From: Leptospirales bacterium | GTDB lineage: Bacteria > Spirochaetota > Leptospiria > Leptospirales > Leptonemataceae | Direction of reading: 5' to 3' | Assembly (NCBI GenBank): GCA_019694685.1 | Contig: JAIBBM010000008.1 | Coordinates: 45,894-109,893 of the forward strand | Length of the DNA stretch: 64,000 bases | Shown here: positions 1 to 7,779 of the stretch, piece by piece | Layout of the letters: the number at the start of each line of letters is the position of its first letter | How positions within the stretch are numbered: position 1 is the first letter of the stretch | Position numbers and translations under genes: made by a program | The notes under the pieces: generated by a model | The model's database searches: none | Seen by the model: the letters and a program-made list of their open reading frames with translations, nothing else | What the model was told of the DNA's origin: nothing

Positions 1-473
1 TTCTGTTTGAGTGCTTCGTCTTTGCAGGAAGCGGGTTTTACAGAATGAATTCTGGCAAGGCTCGTTGCCAGTTCAGCCGGAAGATTTTTTCTAGCGTTTG
101 CAATGGATGCGTCTTTTACAACGAATCGCCCATTTGCATTCCCTGTAATTCTTTCCATGAAATAGAAAGGTGCTCCCAGGACGGCGGGGTTTTCCTCGAG
201 CCACATGGGCCTGGGTGTTTTGACTCCTGCCTGGTAGGCAAGATCGCAGACGTGAAACTCATCGACGCGCGAAAGGCTTGCAAACAAAGACGCACCTTTG
301 TCCGTGCGCATCACCAGTTTGTGATTTCCTTTCTCCGTTCCGCCTTCCACAGTCAGATCCACCAGATAGTTGTCCTGGCAGGCGCCGCCGGAAAGGGATT
401 TCATCTTGTCAATGCGAGCCGGCGCACCCAGTCTTCTTGTGAGGTAGTCCGCTACTTTTTCTTCCAGATTCAA
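1..473 (-). CDS. APH-family phosphotransferase, partial (C-terminus beyond window edge)
   Basis: The first ~157 residues of an aminoglycoside-phosphotransferase-fold small-molecule kinase are present; the catalytic loop lies beyond the edge. The translation shows the fold's N-lobe: a nucleotide-loop-like [14 protein letters not shown], a beta strand [10 protein letters not shown] that supplies the ATP-binding residue, and the later stretch [12 protein letters not shown] typical of ACAD10/11-type and LvaA-type kinases. The start is TTG at 473, overlapping the stop of the acyl-CoA dehydrogenase as TTGA, so the two are almost certainly co-translated. By analogy with ACAD10/11 and the Pseudomonas lva pathway it may phosphorylate a 4-hydroxyacyl-CoA. 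The fold assignment is strong; the substrate is inferred from the neighbour only. Confidence 0.8.
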   Translation of the reverse strand, partial: MNLEEKVADYLTRRLGAPARIDKMKSLSGGACQDNYLVDLTVEGGTEKGNHKLVMRTDKGASLFASLSRVDEFHVCDLAYQAGVKTPRPMWLEENPAVLGAPFYFMERITGNANGRFVVKDASIANARKNLPAELATSLARIHSVKPASCKDEALKQ

Positions 474-1645
474 AATTGCACCTTCCCGTTCATCAGATTT
501 CGTGCGATGACCATCTTGTGCACCTCTGATGGACCGTCTGCGATGCGCGCCGCTCTTGCGTCGCGATACAATAGTTCCAGTTTCAGATCGCGGCTGAATC
601 CAAGAGAACCTGTGATCTGGATGGCGCGATCGATTGCTTTGCACAGCGTTTCACTGACTGCCCATTTTGCCATGGAGATGATGTGACGAGCATCCGCGCC
701 TTCGCGCAATTGATGAGCTGCCTTTAGAGTGAGCATGAATCCCTGTTCGATTTCTAGCGCGCTTTCTGCGAACATCCACTGGATTCCTTCGTGATCAGAA
801 AGTTTAGAGCCAAAGACTTCTCTTTCCAGAGCATAGGTCCGGGCGGTCTCCATGGCGCGCCTTGCAAGACCAATCCATCGCATACAATGTGTTAGGCGGG
901 CGGGTCCAAGTCTTTCCTGGCTGAGTCTGAAACCTTCTCCCACTCGCCCGAGGATCATGTTTTCTGGCACTTCTACGTCTTCAAAGAGAAGTTCGCAGTG
1001 GCCGCCAGGGCCGTGAGATCCAAGCACTCCAATTTCGCGCACCATCGTATAGCCTTTCGCATTTGTGGGAACGAGGAACATGGTAGTTCTGCGGAAGCTT
1101 CCTCCGACCTTTGCCATGACGATCAAGTATTTCGCGCCGTTGGCTCCTGTGCAGTACCACTTGCGGCCATTGATGACGTACTTATCTCCCTTTTTCTCTG
1201 CGTTTGTCTGCAGACTTTGAGGATCCGCACCTGCACCAGGGGCCGGTTCTGTCATGGCAAACCCGGTTCTGATCTCTCCTTTGCGAAGAGGATGATAGAT
1301 TAAGTTCTTTTGCTCTTCGTTTGCCGCCAGATGAAGAAGGTGCATGTTTCCTTCATCCGGTGCATCACAATTGCAGACGTATGGAGCAATGAAAGATCTT
1401 CCGAGCTCTGAGAATACGAGAGCTGTGCCCACCATGTCCAGCCCCAGTCCGCCTTCACTCTCGGGGAGATGCGGGGTCCACAGACCGCGAGCTTTCGCCT
1501 CGCGGCGAAGCGGCTCTACTACTGAATCCGGCATTCGCCCAGTTTCGTAATCGTATTTGTCTTCTGCAGGGATGCAGAGTTCTTCTACAAAAAGACGGAT
1601 CTTCTTTTGGAGCGAAAGGACGTTGTCCGGGATGTCGAAATTCAT
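470..1645 (-). CDS. Acyl-CoA dehydrogenase, ACAD10/11-like
   Basis: FAD-dependent acyl-CoA dehydrogenase of 391 residues, the normal length for the family. Visible family signatures are [12 protein letters not shown] and [15 protein letters not shown] in the middle domain, then the C-terminal helical domain with [13 protein letters not shown] and [10 protein letters not shown] near residues 367-376. The last motif is the form seen in ACAD10/11 and LvaC-type enzymes; the position of the usual catalytic Glu in the MCAD YEGTSQ motif reads Asp here. It is followed with a 4-base overlap by an APH-fold kinase. In known systems such a pair converts 4-hydroxyacyl-CoA through a phosphorylated intermediate into an enoyl-CoA that enters beta-oxidation. 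Family is certain; the hydroxyacid role is inference. Confidence 0.93.
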   Translation of the reverse strand: MNFDIPDNVLSLQKKIRLFVEELCIPAEDKYDYETGRMPDSVVEPLRREAKARGLWTPHLPESEGGLGLDMVGTALVFSELGRSFIAPYVCNCDAPDEGNMHLLHLAANEEQKNLIYHPLRKGEIRTGFAMTEPAPGAGADPQSLQTNAEKKGDKYVINGRKWYCTGANGAKYLIVMAKVGGSFRRTTMFLVPTNAKGYTMVREIGVLGSHGPGGHCELLFEDVEVPENMILGRVGEGFRLSQERLGPARLTHCMRWIGLARRAMETARTYALEREVFGSKLSDHEGIQWMFAESALEIEQGFMLTLKAAHQLREGADARHIISMAKWAVSETLCKAIDRAIQITGSLGFSRDLKLELLYRDARAARIADGPSEVHKMVIARNLMNGKVQF

Positions 1646-1680
1646 CGACTCAGCCTGGAAGGGTCTTTCTAACGCGCGAC

Positions 1681-2085
1681 TTATTTTTTGGCCAGGATCT
1701 TAAGTGCGGCGTCTTTCAGAAAGGGGCTCACCGGCACGCTAACCATTCCTTCTCTGTCTGTGGTCATGTCTGGAGCAAAGCCTGACTCAAGTCTTTGCAG
1801 GGATTCTGGCTTGATCTTATCTCTCCCGATCCATTCTCCGAGAGCGAGAACCATTCTCTTCTGGATCTCTTCAATTTTTCGCATAGCCCCGGCGCGTTTG
1901 TAGTAACCATAGGCTAGAAGAGGCAGACGACGATCGAACATGTAGTAATCGCCCAGGCGAACGAGGCCGTCTTTGTAATCTGCTTTCGTAAACAGCTCGC
2001 GGGCTTCTGGATACTTTCCTTCATTGAAGGCCTGATTGCCCTTTCGGATCATTTCAGCTCGAGTGCTCGAATCCATTGAGATCAT
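1681..2085 (-). CDS. Small TPR-like protein, function unknown
   Basis: A protein of about 134 residues with one recognisable tetratricopeptide-like helical pair near its start ([22 protein letters not shown]), followed by helices rich in Tyr, Arg and Lys and a Pro-containing tail. No signal peptide or membrane segment is seen, so it is probably cytoplasmic. The ATG at 2085 is preferred because GAGAG stands about 8 bases upstream. The frame also opens at a TTG (2112), but that TTG lies in a TTGACA that looks more like a -35 element; another ATG lies at 2076. It sits between the beta-propeller lipoprotein and the acyl-CoA dehydrogenase on the same strand. No specific function can be assigned. 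Confidence 0.7.
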   Translation of the reverse strand: MISMDSSTRAEMIRKGNQAFNEGKYPEARELFTKADYKDGLVRLGDYYMFDRRLPLLAYGYYKRAGAMRKIEEIQKRMVLALGEWIGRDKIKPESLQRLESGFAPDMTTDREGMVSVPVSPFLKDAALKILAKK

Positions 2086-2134
2086 ACAATATCTCTCGGC
2101 AGGGTTTGTCAATCCTGGTAGAACGAAAGAACTT

Positions 2135-3238
2135 CTAAAACACGTACAAATTGACGAGCACGCTCAGAGAGGGGCCCGTTCCTGCCGGCTGAGTATTGAT
2201 GAGAGTGAGCGCGCCCGTGGTTTTGTTCATGCGAAACGATCTCGTGGTGGTCGCATCTGTGGAGAATACAAACTGCCCCGATGGAGAGATCGCCACACCG
2301 TTGGCCGCTGCAGTATACGTAGTCTGCGTTCCAAGAGCCCCGGTACTCTGATTGATGGGAAACACAGTCAGGCCGGTGGATGCGATGACCAGGAAAGCTC
2401 CGTCTGGAGTCACAGCACAGCTGGTGCCTGTGGCCGGAGTCGCAAACGGCGAACCGCTGATGGATACAAGAGATCCATTGGATTGAATGGAGAATCCTGC
2501 CACAGAAGCGCCGCCCGTGTTTGTAGCGTATAGCCAGCGGCTCTGCGAATCATTGCAAATGCCACCGGGTTGTGTTGCGGAGACAGCAGTTCCAAGAGAA
2601 GTCAGAGCACCGGTAGAAGTATTGATCGCAAACTGCGAAACGTCATTGCTTGTCTGATTGCTTGTATAGAGGTAGCGGCCCTGAGGATCCATGATCGTGG
2701 ATTGGGTTGCGGTCGCAGCACCATTGGTTGCAGTATTGATCAAAGAGACAGCACCTGTAGACGCATTGTAAGAATAGATATTGATTGTGGTCGATCCGTT
2801 GCTTGTGCCGTACGCGAATCGGCTATTGTTCTCCACCACAAACGGATTCGAATTTGGTCCGTTGGCCGTAACTGCAGTCTGAGTGAGATTTCCTGTGAGC
2901 TGATTCATCGCATACGTGTATACATTGGTTCCCACATCATCTACAAATGCAAAGTTGCGCGAAGGATCCATCGTGAGGAAGGTACCAAGGTTTCCAGACG
3001 CCACAGAGGCAGGACTGAGAGGCAGGATGACTCCTGTCCTTTCATCCACGCTGTACATCGAAATGGTTCCTGATGCACTCCCATTGGTGGTATATAGAAA
3101 TTTGGGAGCTAAAGTGCGTGTATAAAGTAGCGCGGTGGTAACGGAGCAGCCAATGTCTTCCTCACAGCGAGGCGAATGAACGCACTCTGAACTTGTCCAG
3201 AGTAAGACCAGAATTGGAATTGTGCTGAATCGGATCAA
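2135..3238 (-). CDS. Beta-propeller (YVTN/lactonase-like) lipoprotein
   Basis: About 367 residues built from repeated propeller blades: recurring segments such as KFLYTTNGSASGTISMYSVD, RYLYTSNQTSNDVSQFAIN and RWLYATNTGGASVAGFSI alternate with STGAL turns, the pattern of seven-bladed 6-phosphogluconolactonase-like/YVTN proteins. The N-terminus (IRFSTIPILVLLWTSSEC) is a lipoprotein-type signal with Cys as acceptor, so it should be anchored in a membrane facing the periplasm or surface. A TTG at 3238 with an upstream AGGCGG is preferred; the frame can also open at a TTG (3262) inside bactofilin. The gene begins 8 bases after the bactofilin stop. Propellers of this kind in spirochaetes are usually binding proteins; enzymatic lactonase activity is not implied. 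Confidence 0.85.
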   Translation of the reverse strand: MIRFSTIPILVLLWTSSECVHSPRCEEDIGCSVTTALLYTRTLAPKFLYTTNGSASGTISMYSVDERTGVILPLSPASVASGNLGTFLTMDPSRNFAFVDDVGTNVYTYAMNQLTGNLTQTAVTANGPNSNPFVVENNSRFAYGTSNGSTTINIYSYNASTGAVSLINTATNGAATATQSTIMDPQGRYLYTSNQTSNDVSQFAINTSTGALTSLGTAVSATQPGGICNDSQSRWLYATNTGGASVAGFSIQSNGSLVSISGSPFATPATGTSCAVTPDGAFLVIASTGLTVFPINQSTGALGTQTTYTAAANGVAISPSGQFVFSTDATTTRSFRMNKTTGALTLINTQPAGTGPSLSVLVNLYVF

Positions 3239-3246
3239 GAAACCGC

Positions 3247-3582
3247 CTAGGCAACGGTGCAACGACCTTCGAACTTAACTCCGTCTTCCACAAGAAGACT
3301 TTTTGTAACTATGTCTCCTCTCAGTCTGCAAGTGCTCAAGAGTGTAACTCGTCGTGCAGCGTGAATGGAGCCGCGCACTTCTCCGCCCACGACTACAATG
3401 CCCGCGCGCAGATCTGTTTCCACTACGCCATTTTTTCCAACGACCACTTTGCCTTCCGTAATGATGCTACCTTTAAAGTAGCCATCGATTCGGATTGCCT
3501 CTTTGACTTTGAATTCTCCGCGAAACTCGGAGCCTTCGCCAATGAGGCTGTTGACTGCTATAAATTCTTCGGGTTTAGCCAT
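3247..3582 (-). CDS. Bactofilin
   Basis: A 111-residue bactofilin, a self-assembling cytoskeletal protein forming nucleotide-free filaments at the membrane. The body is the expected right-handed beta-helix: GSEFRGEFKVKEAIRIDGYF, GSIITEGKVVVGKNGVVETD, IVVVGGEVRGSIHAARRVTL, each turn repeating G.I/V patterns. Flanking tails are short. The start overlaps the end of the upstream LytM-like gene by 25 bases. Bactofilin next to an M23-type protein recurs in Helicobacter (ccmA with csd genes) and other curved or helical bacteria, where the pair sets cell shape; the same role is likely here. Confidence 0.92.
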   Translation of the reverse strand: MAKPEEFIAVNSLIGEGSEFRGEFKVKEAIRIDGYFKGSIITEGKVVVGKNGVVETDLRAGIVVVGGEVRGSIHAARRVTLLSTCRLRGDIVTKSLLVEDGVKFEGRCTVA

Positions 3583-4682
3583 TCGTCCTGGATATGGTTC
3601 AAGAATGCATACGGATTGTATGCAACCGTACCTACATGTACCTCATAATAGAGCATGGGGACAGACGTCATTCCAGTTTTGCCTGAGTAAGCGATCAGCT
3701 GTCCCTTCTGCACTTTCTCGTCTTTGGGAACCACAACCCGATCTAGATGCGCATAAAGGGTTTGCATCCCGAAACGGTGGGAAACCCACATGTGAAGTCC
3801 GAGCTCCGGAGTGTAGTCCACTCTCTCCACGATTCCAGGAGCGGTCGCTACCACTTCACTTCCAGGCAGCGCACCGATTTCCATTCCAGGCCTGAACACT
3901 TTTCTGCCGCGAAGTGAATCCACTTGCCACCCGTACGCGGACAAAACATATCCTTTGACTGGCCAGATGCTCGGGGTGTTCTTTAGAAGATTTCTTTTTT
4001 CTTTTGTCTTGAGTTGTGCGAGGATCTTGTCGCTGAGTTCCACTGCTCTTCTTAGATTTTGATTGTCCTGGCGAGATAAAAAGATGACTCTTCTGAGTAT
4101 TTCTTCTGTTCTTCCCTGATCGCAGTCTTCTCCGAGCTTCTTGCATTCCTCTACCAGAGACCTGAGGCTTTCTATTTCCTGCCCGAGCACCGCACTCGCC
4201 GCGCCACCCTGTGCTTCTCCAGGTGCGTCTCCATCCAGCTTGAAGTACAGTTCTGCAATCGTGTTGGAATAAGTCTGAATTAAGTTGTGAAGAGGAACCA
4301 TTTCCTCTGCCATGCGTGTGGTTTGCACATTGAACTGCGAGTTGGTCAGTCCCATGTCATAGTTTTGAATGTCTTCGCCGCTCTTTCCTGCGAGAGTCAG
4401 AATAGAGACTCCCAGCACAACGGTCACAACAGCCACAGCCGTTACGACCGCGTACAGGTTCACGTGCAAATTGAAGATCTGCTTTTCAGTATGCGGAATC
4501 ACCATGATGGTGATTCGTTCTCGACCCTTCTTGTGGACACGCTCTCGTATCTCTTCGAAGCGAGTGCGAAACTGCTGCCATCTGGTAGGACGCGGCGGCT
4601 GCGGTTCGGGCATGAAGTCATCGACTTGCTTTGCGGGAGCCTTCTTCGCGGGCTTCTTTTTCTTTTCCGGGGTCCTGGCCAT
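3558..4682 (-). CDS. Membrane-anchored LytM/M23-like protein with lost zinc ligands
   Basis: 374 residues: a Lys/Pro-rich cytoplasmic tail (1-70), one membrane helix (about 76-97), a helical, probably coiled-coil periplasmic region (105-230), and a LytM/M23 fold (about 240-360). The zinc-binding signatures are gone: the HxxxD motif reads R264-P-G-M-E268 and the final HxH reads M343-L-Y345; only the YAHL His312 is kept. It therefore resembles non-catalytic M23 partners such as EnvC, NlpD or Helicobacter Csd2 rather than an active endopeptidase. It overlaps bactofilin, which supports a scaffold role in shape or cell-wall control. The start ATG has GAAGAG upstream. Inactivity is inferred from residues, not shown. 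Confidence 0.9.
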   Translation of the reverse strand: MARTPEKKKKPAKKAPAKQVDDFMPEPQPPRPTRWQQFRTRFEEIRERVHKKGRERITIMVIPHTEKQIFNLHVNLYAVVTAVAVVTVVLGVSILTLAGKSGEDIQNYDMGLTNSQFNVQTTRMAEEMVPLHNLIQTYSNTIAELYFKLDGDAPGEAQGGAASAVLGQEIESLRSLVEECKKLGEDCDQGRTEEILRRVIFLSRQDNQNLRRAVELSDKILAQLKTKEKRNLLKNTPSIWPVKGYVLSAYGWQVDSLRGRKVFRPGMEIGALPGSEVVATAPGIVERVDYTPELGLHMWVSHRFGMQTLYAHLDRVVVPKDEKVQKGQLIAYSGKTGMTSVPMLYYEVHVGTVAYNPYAFLNHIQDEWLNPKNL

Positions 4683-4690
4683 GACTCTTC

Positions 4691-4721
4691 TTTATAGCTT
4701 CGGCACGCAGTGCCCTGTCAA
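4691..4721 (-). promoter_or_regulatory. Candidate promoter with 19-bp spacer and internal palindrome
   Basis: On the minus strand TTGACA (4721-4716) and TATAAA (4696-4691) are separated by 19 bases, and the spacer holds the perfect inverted repeat GGCAC-N3-GTGCC (4702-4714). It faces the LytM-like/bactofilin genes. Over-long spacers with a central dyad are typical of MerR-type promoters. The predicted transcript would start only a few bases before the ATG at 4682, so the message would be nearly leaderless, which weakens the call. Confidence 0.4.
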
Positions 4722-4766
4722 TGAAATTTGCTTGCACGCGGGGTACTGCCAGGTCAGACACCTTCC

Positions 4767-6800
4767 ATGACTGAGAGCGCAAAAGAGCCGGCCGCCACCC
4801 ATGCCCCGTGGCAGAGGGAATTTTTCAAGAACATAGAGGGATTCATGCAGGTGGGGATTCCTGAGGACAAAGCAAAGGAAATCCTGATGACCTTCCTGAA
4901 GCTCTCATCAAGCACACCCATGCCCAGAGTTATGGAGAGCTTTCGCAGTCCGGAGATCCTGGAGGAAGTGGGTGTTCACACGAAGCAGAATCCAGAACTG
5001 CGCGATTTCATGGCCACGTTCCTGGATCCAGTCATGCGCAACTTTACAGTGGAAGGTCTTGAGAATCTATCCGGCATCCTGCCCCTTCTCGGCAAGTATC
5101 CAATGACCCTCATTTCCAATCACCTCAGTCACCTGGACGCGCCTGCTATTTACAATTTGCTTTATCGCCAGGGAGGAGATGCGCGCAAGCTCGCAGACAG
5201 CCTGGTTTTCATCGCCGGCAGACTTGCTTTTGAACCGGACTTCACTCGCCTTGGTCTGTATATGTTCGATACTCTTCTGGTTTGTTCCAAACTGGACATG
5301 ACTGAGAATCCAGGCCTCGCAGACTTGATGACTCGCATCAACATGCGCGCGTTTCGTCATGCAAACCAGCTTCAGAAAGAGGGAAAGATCATTGCGATCT
5401 TCCCGGAAGGGACTCGCAGTAGAACAGGAAAGCTGGTCAATTTTGTAGATACAGTTTATCACTACGTCGCAAACAAAATCATCGTGCCTGTGTCTCTCGC
5501 AGGGACGGAGGAAATTCTTCCAACCCAGTCTTTTCTTTTCAATGCAAGCAAAGGGAAGCTGGTGCTCGGCAAACCAGTGTTAGTCGGAGACCTTCCCAAA
5601 TCGCAAATGGCTTCCCTGCCGGAATACGTACAGAGACTGGCTATTCCCGAAGTCGGAGACAAAAAGCAGTTTGTGATTGATAACCTGGCGCTGCTCATCG
5701 GACAGAACCTGCACAAACACAGGCATGGCACATACAGGAATCTCTATCGCGGAGATGATCTGGGTAGCAATGTTCTCATCACAAGACCAAAAACTCCGAC
5801 TGAGAGAGTGGTCGTGCTGGGACATTCGCCGTACGGAACAGCTGCGGCCACGATTCTTGCAAACAAGAATGTGAGTGTTCAGATCTATCTGGACGATGAA
5901 GCGAAAGTTGCTGAATTCAACGAGAAGAGCGTCGACCTGGATCACTTCCCGCTTTTCAAACTTCCGCCTAACATCTCTTACACGGCCAACCCGGCGGAGG
6001 TGGAATCCGGAACTCTGTTTGTGCAGGCAGCCAGATCCTGGGAGCTCGATCGAATCTATTCGCGAGTGAAGCTTTATCTCCAAAAGGCAAACGGGCCCAT
6101 CCTGAACATTGTCAAAGGATTTACAGGCTCAAAATACGGCCTGATTCTAGACGATCTGGAACATTTCTATGAACTCGACCCGAAGAGGTTTGTGGCGATC
6201 GCTGGCGCAAACTATCCTGAGCAGGTGATGGAGCGAAAGCTCACAGGATACGAAGTGGCGGCCAACAATCCAGATTTGATCGATCACATTTGCAAACTGT
6301 TCAGCACCGGATATGTTTTCACTCGCCCGGCTGTGGTTTCTGATGACGTAAGAGGAGTTCAACTCGGTGGAGCATTGAAGAATATATATGCTCTTGGAAT
6401 TGGACTTCTAGACGGCTATTATGAAAAGAGCCTCGGGGGAAACACAGACAACTCCTTATTCCACGTATCCAATCGAATCTTCAAAGAAATGAAAATCATT
6501 GGAAGCAAGCTGGGCGGAAAGCCTGGAACATTTGAGGGCCTTTCCGGCCTCACAGATTTGATGATGGCGTGCTTTGGCCAGGATTCGCGCGATCGCCAGT
6601 ATGGGCACGATTACATTTACGGAAAGGCCAATCCAGATCAGAAAACGGCCGGTCTATTCGGAGTGCGATCTCTACCCAACCTGCTTCCTCTCAATCCAGA
6701 GGAGTATCCGGTTGCCTCTGCAGTACATGCTGTTCTTGTGCAGAAGAGGGATTACGATTCAGTTCTAAATGAAATCATGTCAAAGCTGAAACGTTTTTAA
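4767..6800 (+). CDS. Fused PlsC-like acyltransferase / NAD(P)-dependent glycerol-3-phosphate dehydrogenase
   Basis: 677 residues joining two steps of phospholipid synthesis. The N-terminal half is a PlsC-type acyltransferase with the HX4D motif in NHLSHLD (residues 118-124) and FPEGTRSRTGK (from 212). The C-terminal half is GpsA-like: a Rossmann start VVVLGHSPYGTAAA (about 347-360), GALKNIYALGIGLLDG with the catalytic Lys region (about 534), and LSGLTDLMMACFGQDSRDR. The dehydrogenase would make glycerol 3-phosphate from dihydroxyacetone phosphate and the acyltransferase would acylate it or its lyso product; the acyl acceptor is not certain. The ATG at 4767 is preferred over an in-frame TTG 13 codons upstream, which lacks conserved sequence. 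Divergent from the LytM-like gene. Confidence 0.88.
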   Translation: MTESAKEPAATHAPWQREFFKNIEGFMQVGIPEDKAKEILMTFLKLSSSTPMPRVMESFRSPEILEEVGVHTKQNPELRDFMATFLDPVMRNFTVEGLENLSGILPLLGKYPMTLISNHLSHLDAPAIYNLLYRQGGDARKLADSLVFIAGRLAFEPDFTRLGLYMFDTLLVCSKLDMTENPGLADLMTRINMRAFRHANQLQKEGKIIAIFPEGTRSRTGKLVNFVDTVYHYVANKIIVPVSLAGTEEILPTQSFLFNASKGKLVLGKPVLVGDLPKSQMASLPEYVQRLAIPEVGDKKQFVIDNLALLIGQNLHKHRHGTYRNLYRGDDLGSNVLITRPKTPTERVVVLGHSPYGTAAATILANKNVSVQIYLDDEAKVAEFNEKSVDLDHFPLFKLPPNISYTANPAEVESGTLFVQAARSWELDRIYSRVKLYLQKANGPILNIVKGFTGSKYGLILDDLEHFYELDPKRFVAIAGANYPEQVMERKLTGYEVAANNPDLIDHICKLFSTGYVFTRPAVVSDDVRGVQLGGALKNIYALGIGLLDGYYEKSLGGNTDNSLFHVSNRIFKEMKIIGSKLGGKPGTFEGLSGLTDLMMACFGQDSRDRQYGHDYIYGKANPDQKTAGLFGVRSLPNLLPLNPEEYPVASAVHAVLVQKRDYDSVLNEIMSKLKRF

Positions 6801-6847
6801 CCGAACTCGCAGAGTTAAGATTCGTCCAATACATTCAGGAGAACAAA

Positions 6848-7324
6848 ATGAGATCCATGTTTCTAATCGCAGCGCTGTTTGCTCTGGCATCGTGCGCCGG
6901 AACCGCAGACAAAGTTTCTGGCGGAGAAGAAATTGAAGGCTGGCGTACAGACCAGGCCACAGGAGTAGACACGTTCTTCATGAGAGTGCCCGGTCGTGCA
7001 ACGAACAACGCAATTGAACAGGACAGTCCCACCATGATGAAGTCCACTTGCATTGATTCCACGAAGCTGCAAGCTCTCGACAACATCATTCGCAAGATGA
7101 TCGGAGAAACAGTCACCGGTCAGTCTGCAACTCTCGACGGACAATCCACAGGCGTATTGATCACTTCTGTAAGAGGTGGCTTGATTCGTGGGACGCAGAT
7201 GGGACAATGTGCCCCTGTGGACAAATCAAAGAAATACGAAAGCTGTGAGTGCATCCACTACGTAACTGGCAAAGGCTTGAAAAAGAAGTTTGAGCTGGCT
7301 GTGGAACAGGCAGCGAAGAAGTAA
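6848..7324 (+). CDS. Lipoprotein, function unknown
   Basis: 158 residues with a clear lipoprotein signal: MRSMFLIAALFALASC, lipobox LASC with Cys16. A good AGGAG stands 7 bases before the ATG. The mature part is soluble, mixed alpha/beta, with three further cysteines in the second half (QCAP and the pair in CECIHY) that may form disulphides, and a Lys-rich C-terminus. It follows the acyltransferase fusion by 47 bases on the same strand and ends at a terminator-like hairpin. I do not recognise the family; it has the look of a spirochaetal periplasmic or surface lipoprotein. Confidence 0.82.
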   Translation: MRSMFLIAALFALASCAGTADKVSGGEEIEGWRTDQATGVDTFFMRVPGRATNNAIEQDSPTMMKSTCIDSTKLQALDNIIRKMIGETVTGQSATLDGQSTGVLITSVRGGLIRGTQMGQCAPVDKSKKYESCECIHYVTGKGLKKKFELAVEQAAKK

Positions 7325-7330
7325 TCTAAA

Positions 7331-7367
7331 AAAGAGCGGCTGGGCCCTGGGCCTAGCCTGACTCTTT
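7331..7367. terminator. Bidirectional terminator hairpin between convergent genes
   Basis: Stem GGCTGGGCC (7338-7346) pairs with GGCCTAGCC (7350-7358), with one G-T wobble and a 3-base loop, and is flanked by AAAGAG/CTCTTT arms (7331-7336, 7362-7367). Reading on the minus strand the hairpin is followed by a run of T, so it is strongest for the PilZ gene, whose stop codon lies inside it; on the plus strand it can end the lipoprotein transcript. Confidence 0.7.
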
Positions 7368-7667
7368 CACGAGGTCCAGAATGCTGTCTTCCGTTTCCTT
7401 GTCTACGTCTACAAACTGCACTGCAATTTGAAACTGGCTACCGATTGGTTCGCAACGAACGACGCGGCCCTTCACACTCACATCCCCGGACAGACCTGGC
7501 TGGCGGATGGTAAGATACAGAGTGGTCCCAATGGGCGATGGTGACTTCTGCGAAAACAGCAGACCCGTCGCGCTTACATTCTGGCTGGTGCCCTCTCCTG
7601 ATTCTGAAGGATGAACCTCCAGTGAGAACTGAGAGCTGATTCTATGAAACCTTCTGCGTTCGTCCAT
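7353..7667 (-). CDS. PilZ-domain protein
   Basis: A PilZ domain of about 104 residues, a cyclic di-GMP receptor fold. The signature is present: RRRFHR just after the start supplies the RxxxR element, and NVSATGLLF gives the (D/N)xSxxG element about 30 residues later; the rest is the expected beta-barrel. The ATG at 7667 immediately before ERRRFHR is chosen, since earlier in-frame starts would run into the divergent MFS gene and add a basic, non-conserved tail. There is no attached output domain, so it probably acts by binding a partner. It stands alone, convergent with the lipoprotein. Confidence 0.83.
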   Translation of the reverse strand: MDERRRFHRISSQFSLEVHPSESGEGTSQNVSATGLLFSQKSPSPIGTTLYLTIRQPGLSGDVSVKGRVVRCEPIGSQFQIAVQFVDVDKETEDSILDLVKESG

Positions 7668-7779
7668 ATCGACCAGTAGTCTTGCGGCAGTCGCCTTGAG
7701 TTTCAAGTCTTTTTTAAAACGGATGTCGGAAACTTGAATTTTTCTTCGGCGCCAGGGAGCCTTCCGGTTCCCTGGTAGA

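Noticed and set aside
45..686. 213-codon open frame on the plus strand
   Set aside because: It lies antisense to the APH kinase and acyl-CoA dehydrogenase, whose translations are clearly conserved; its own product has no recognisable pattern.
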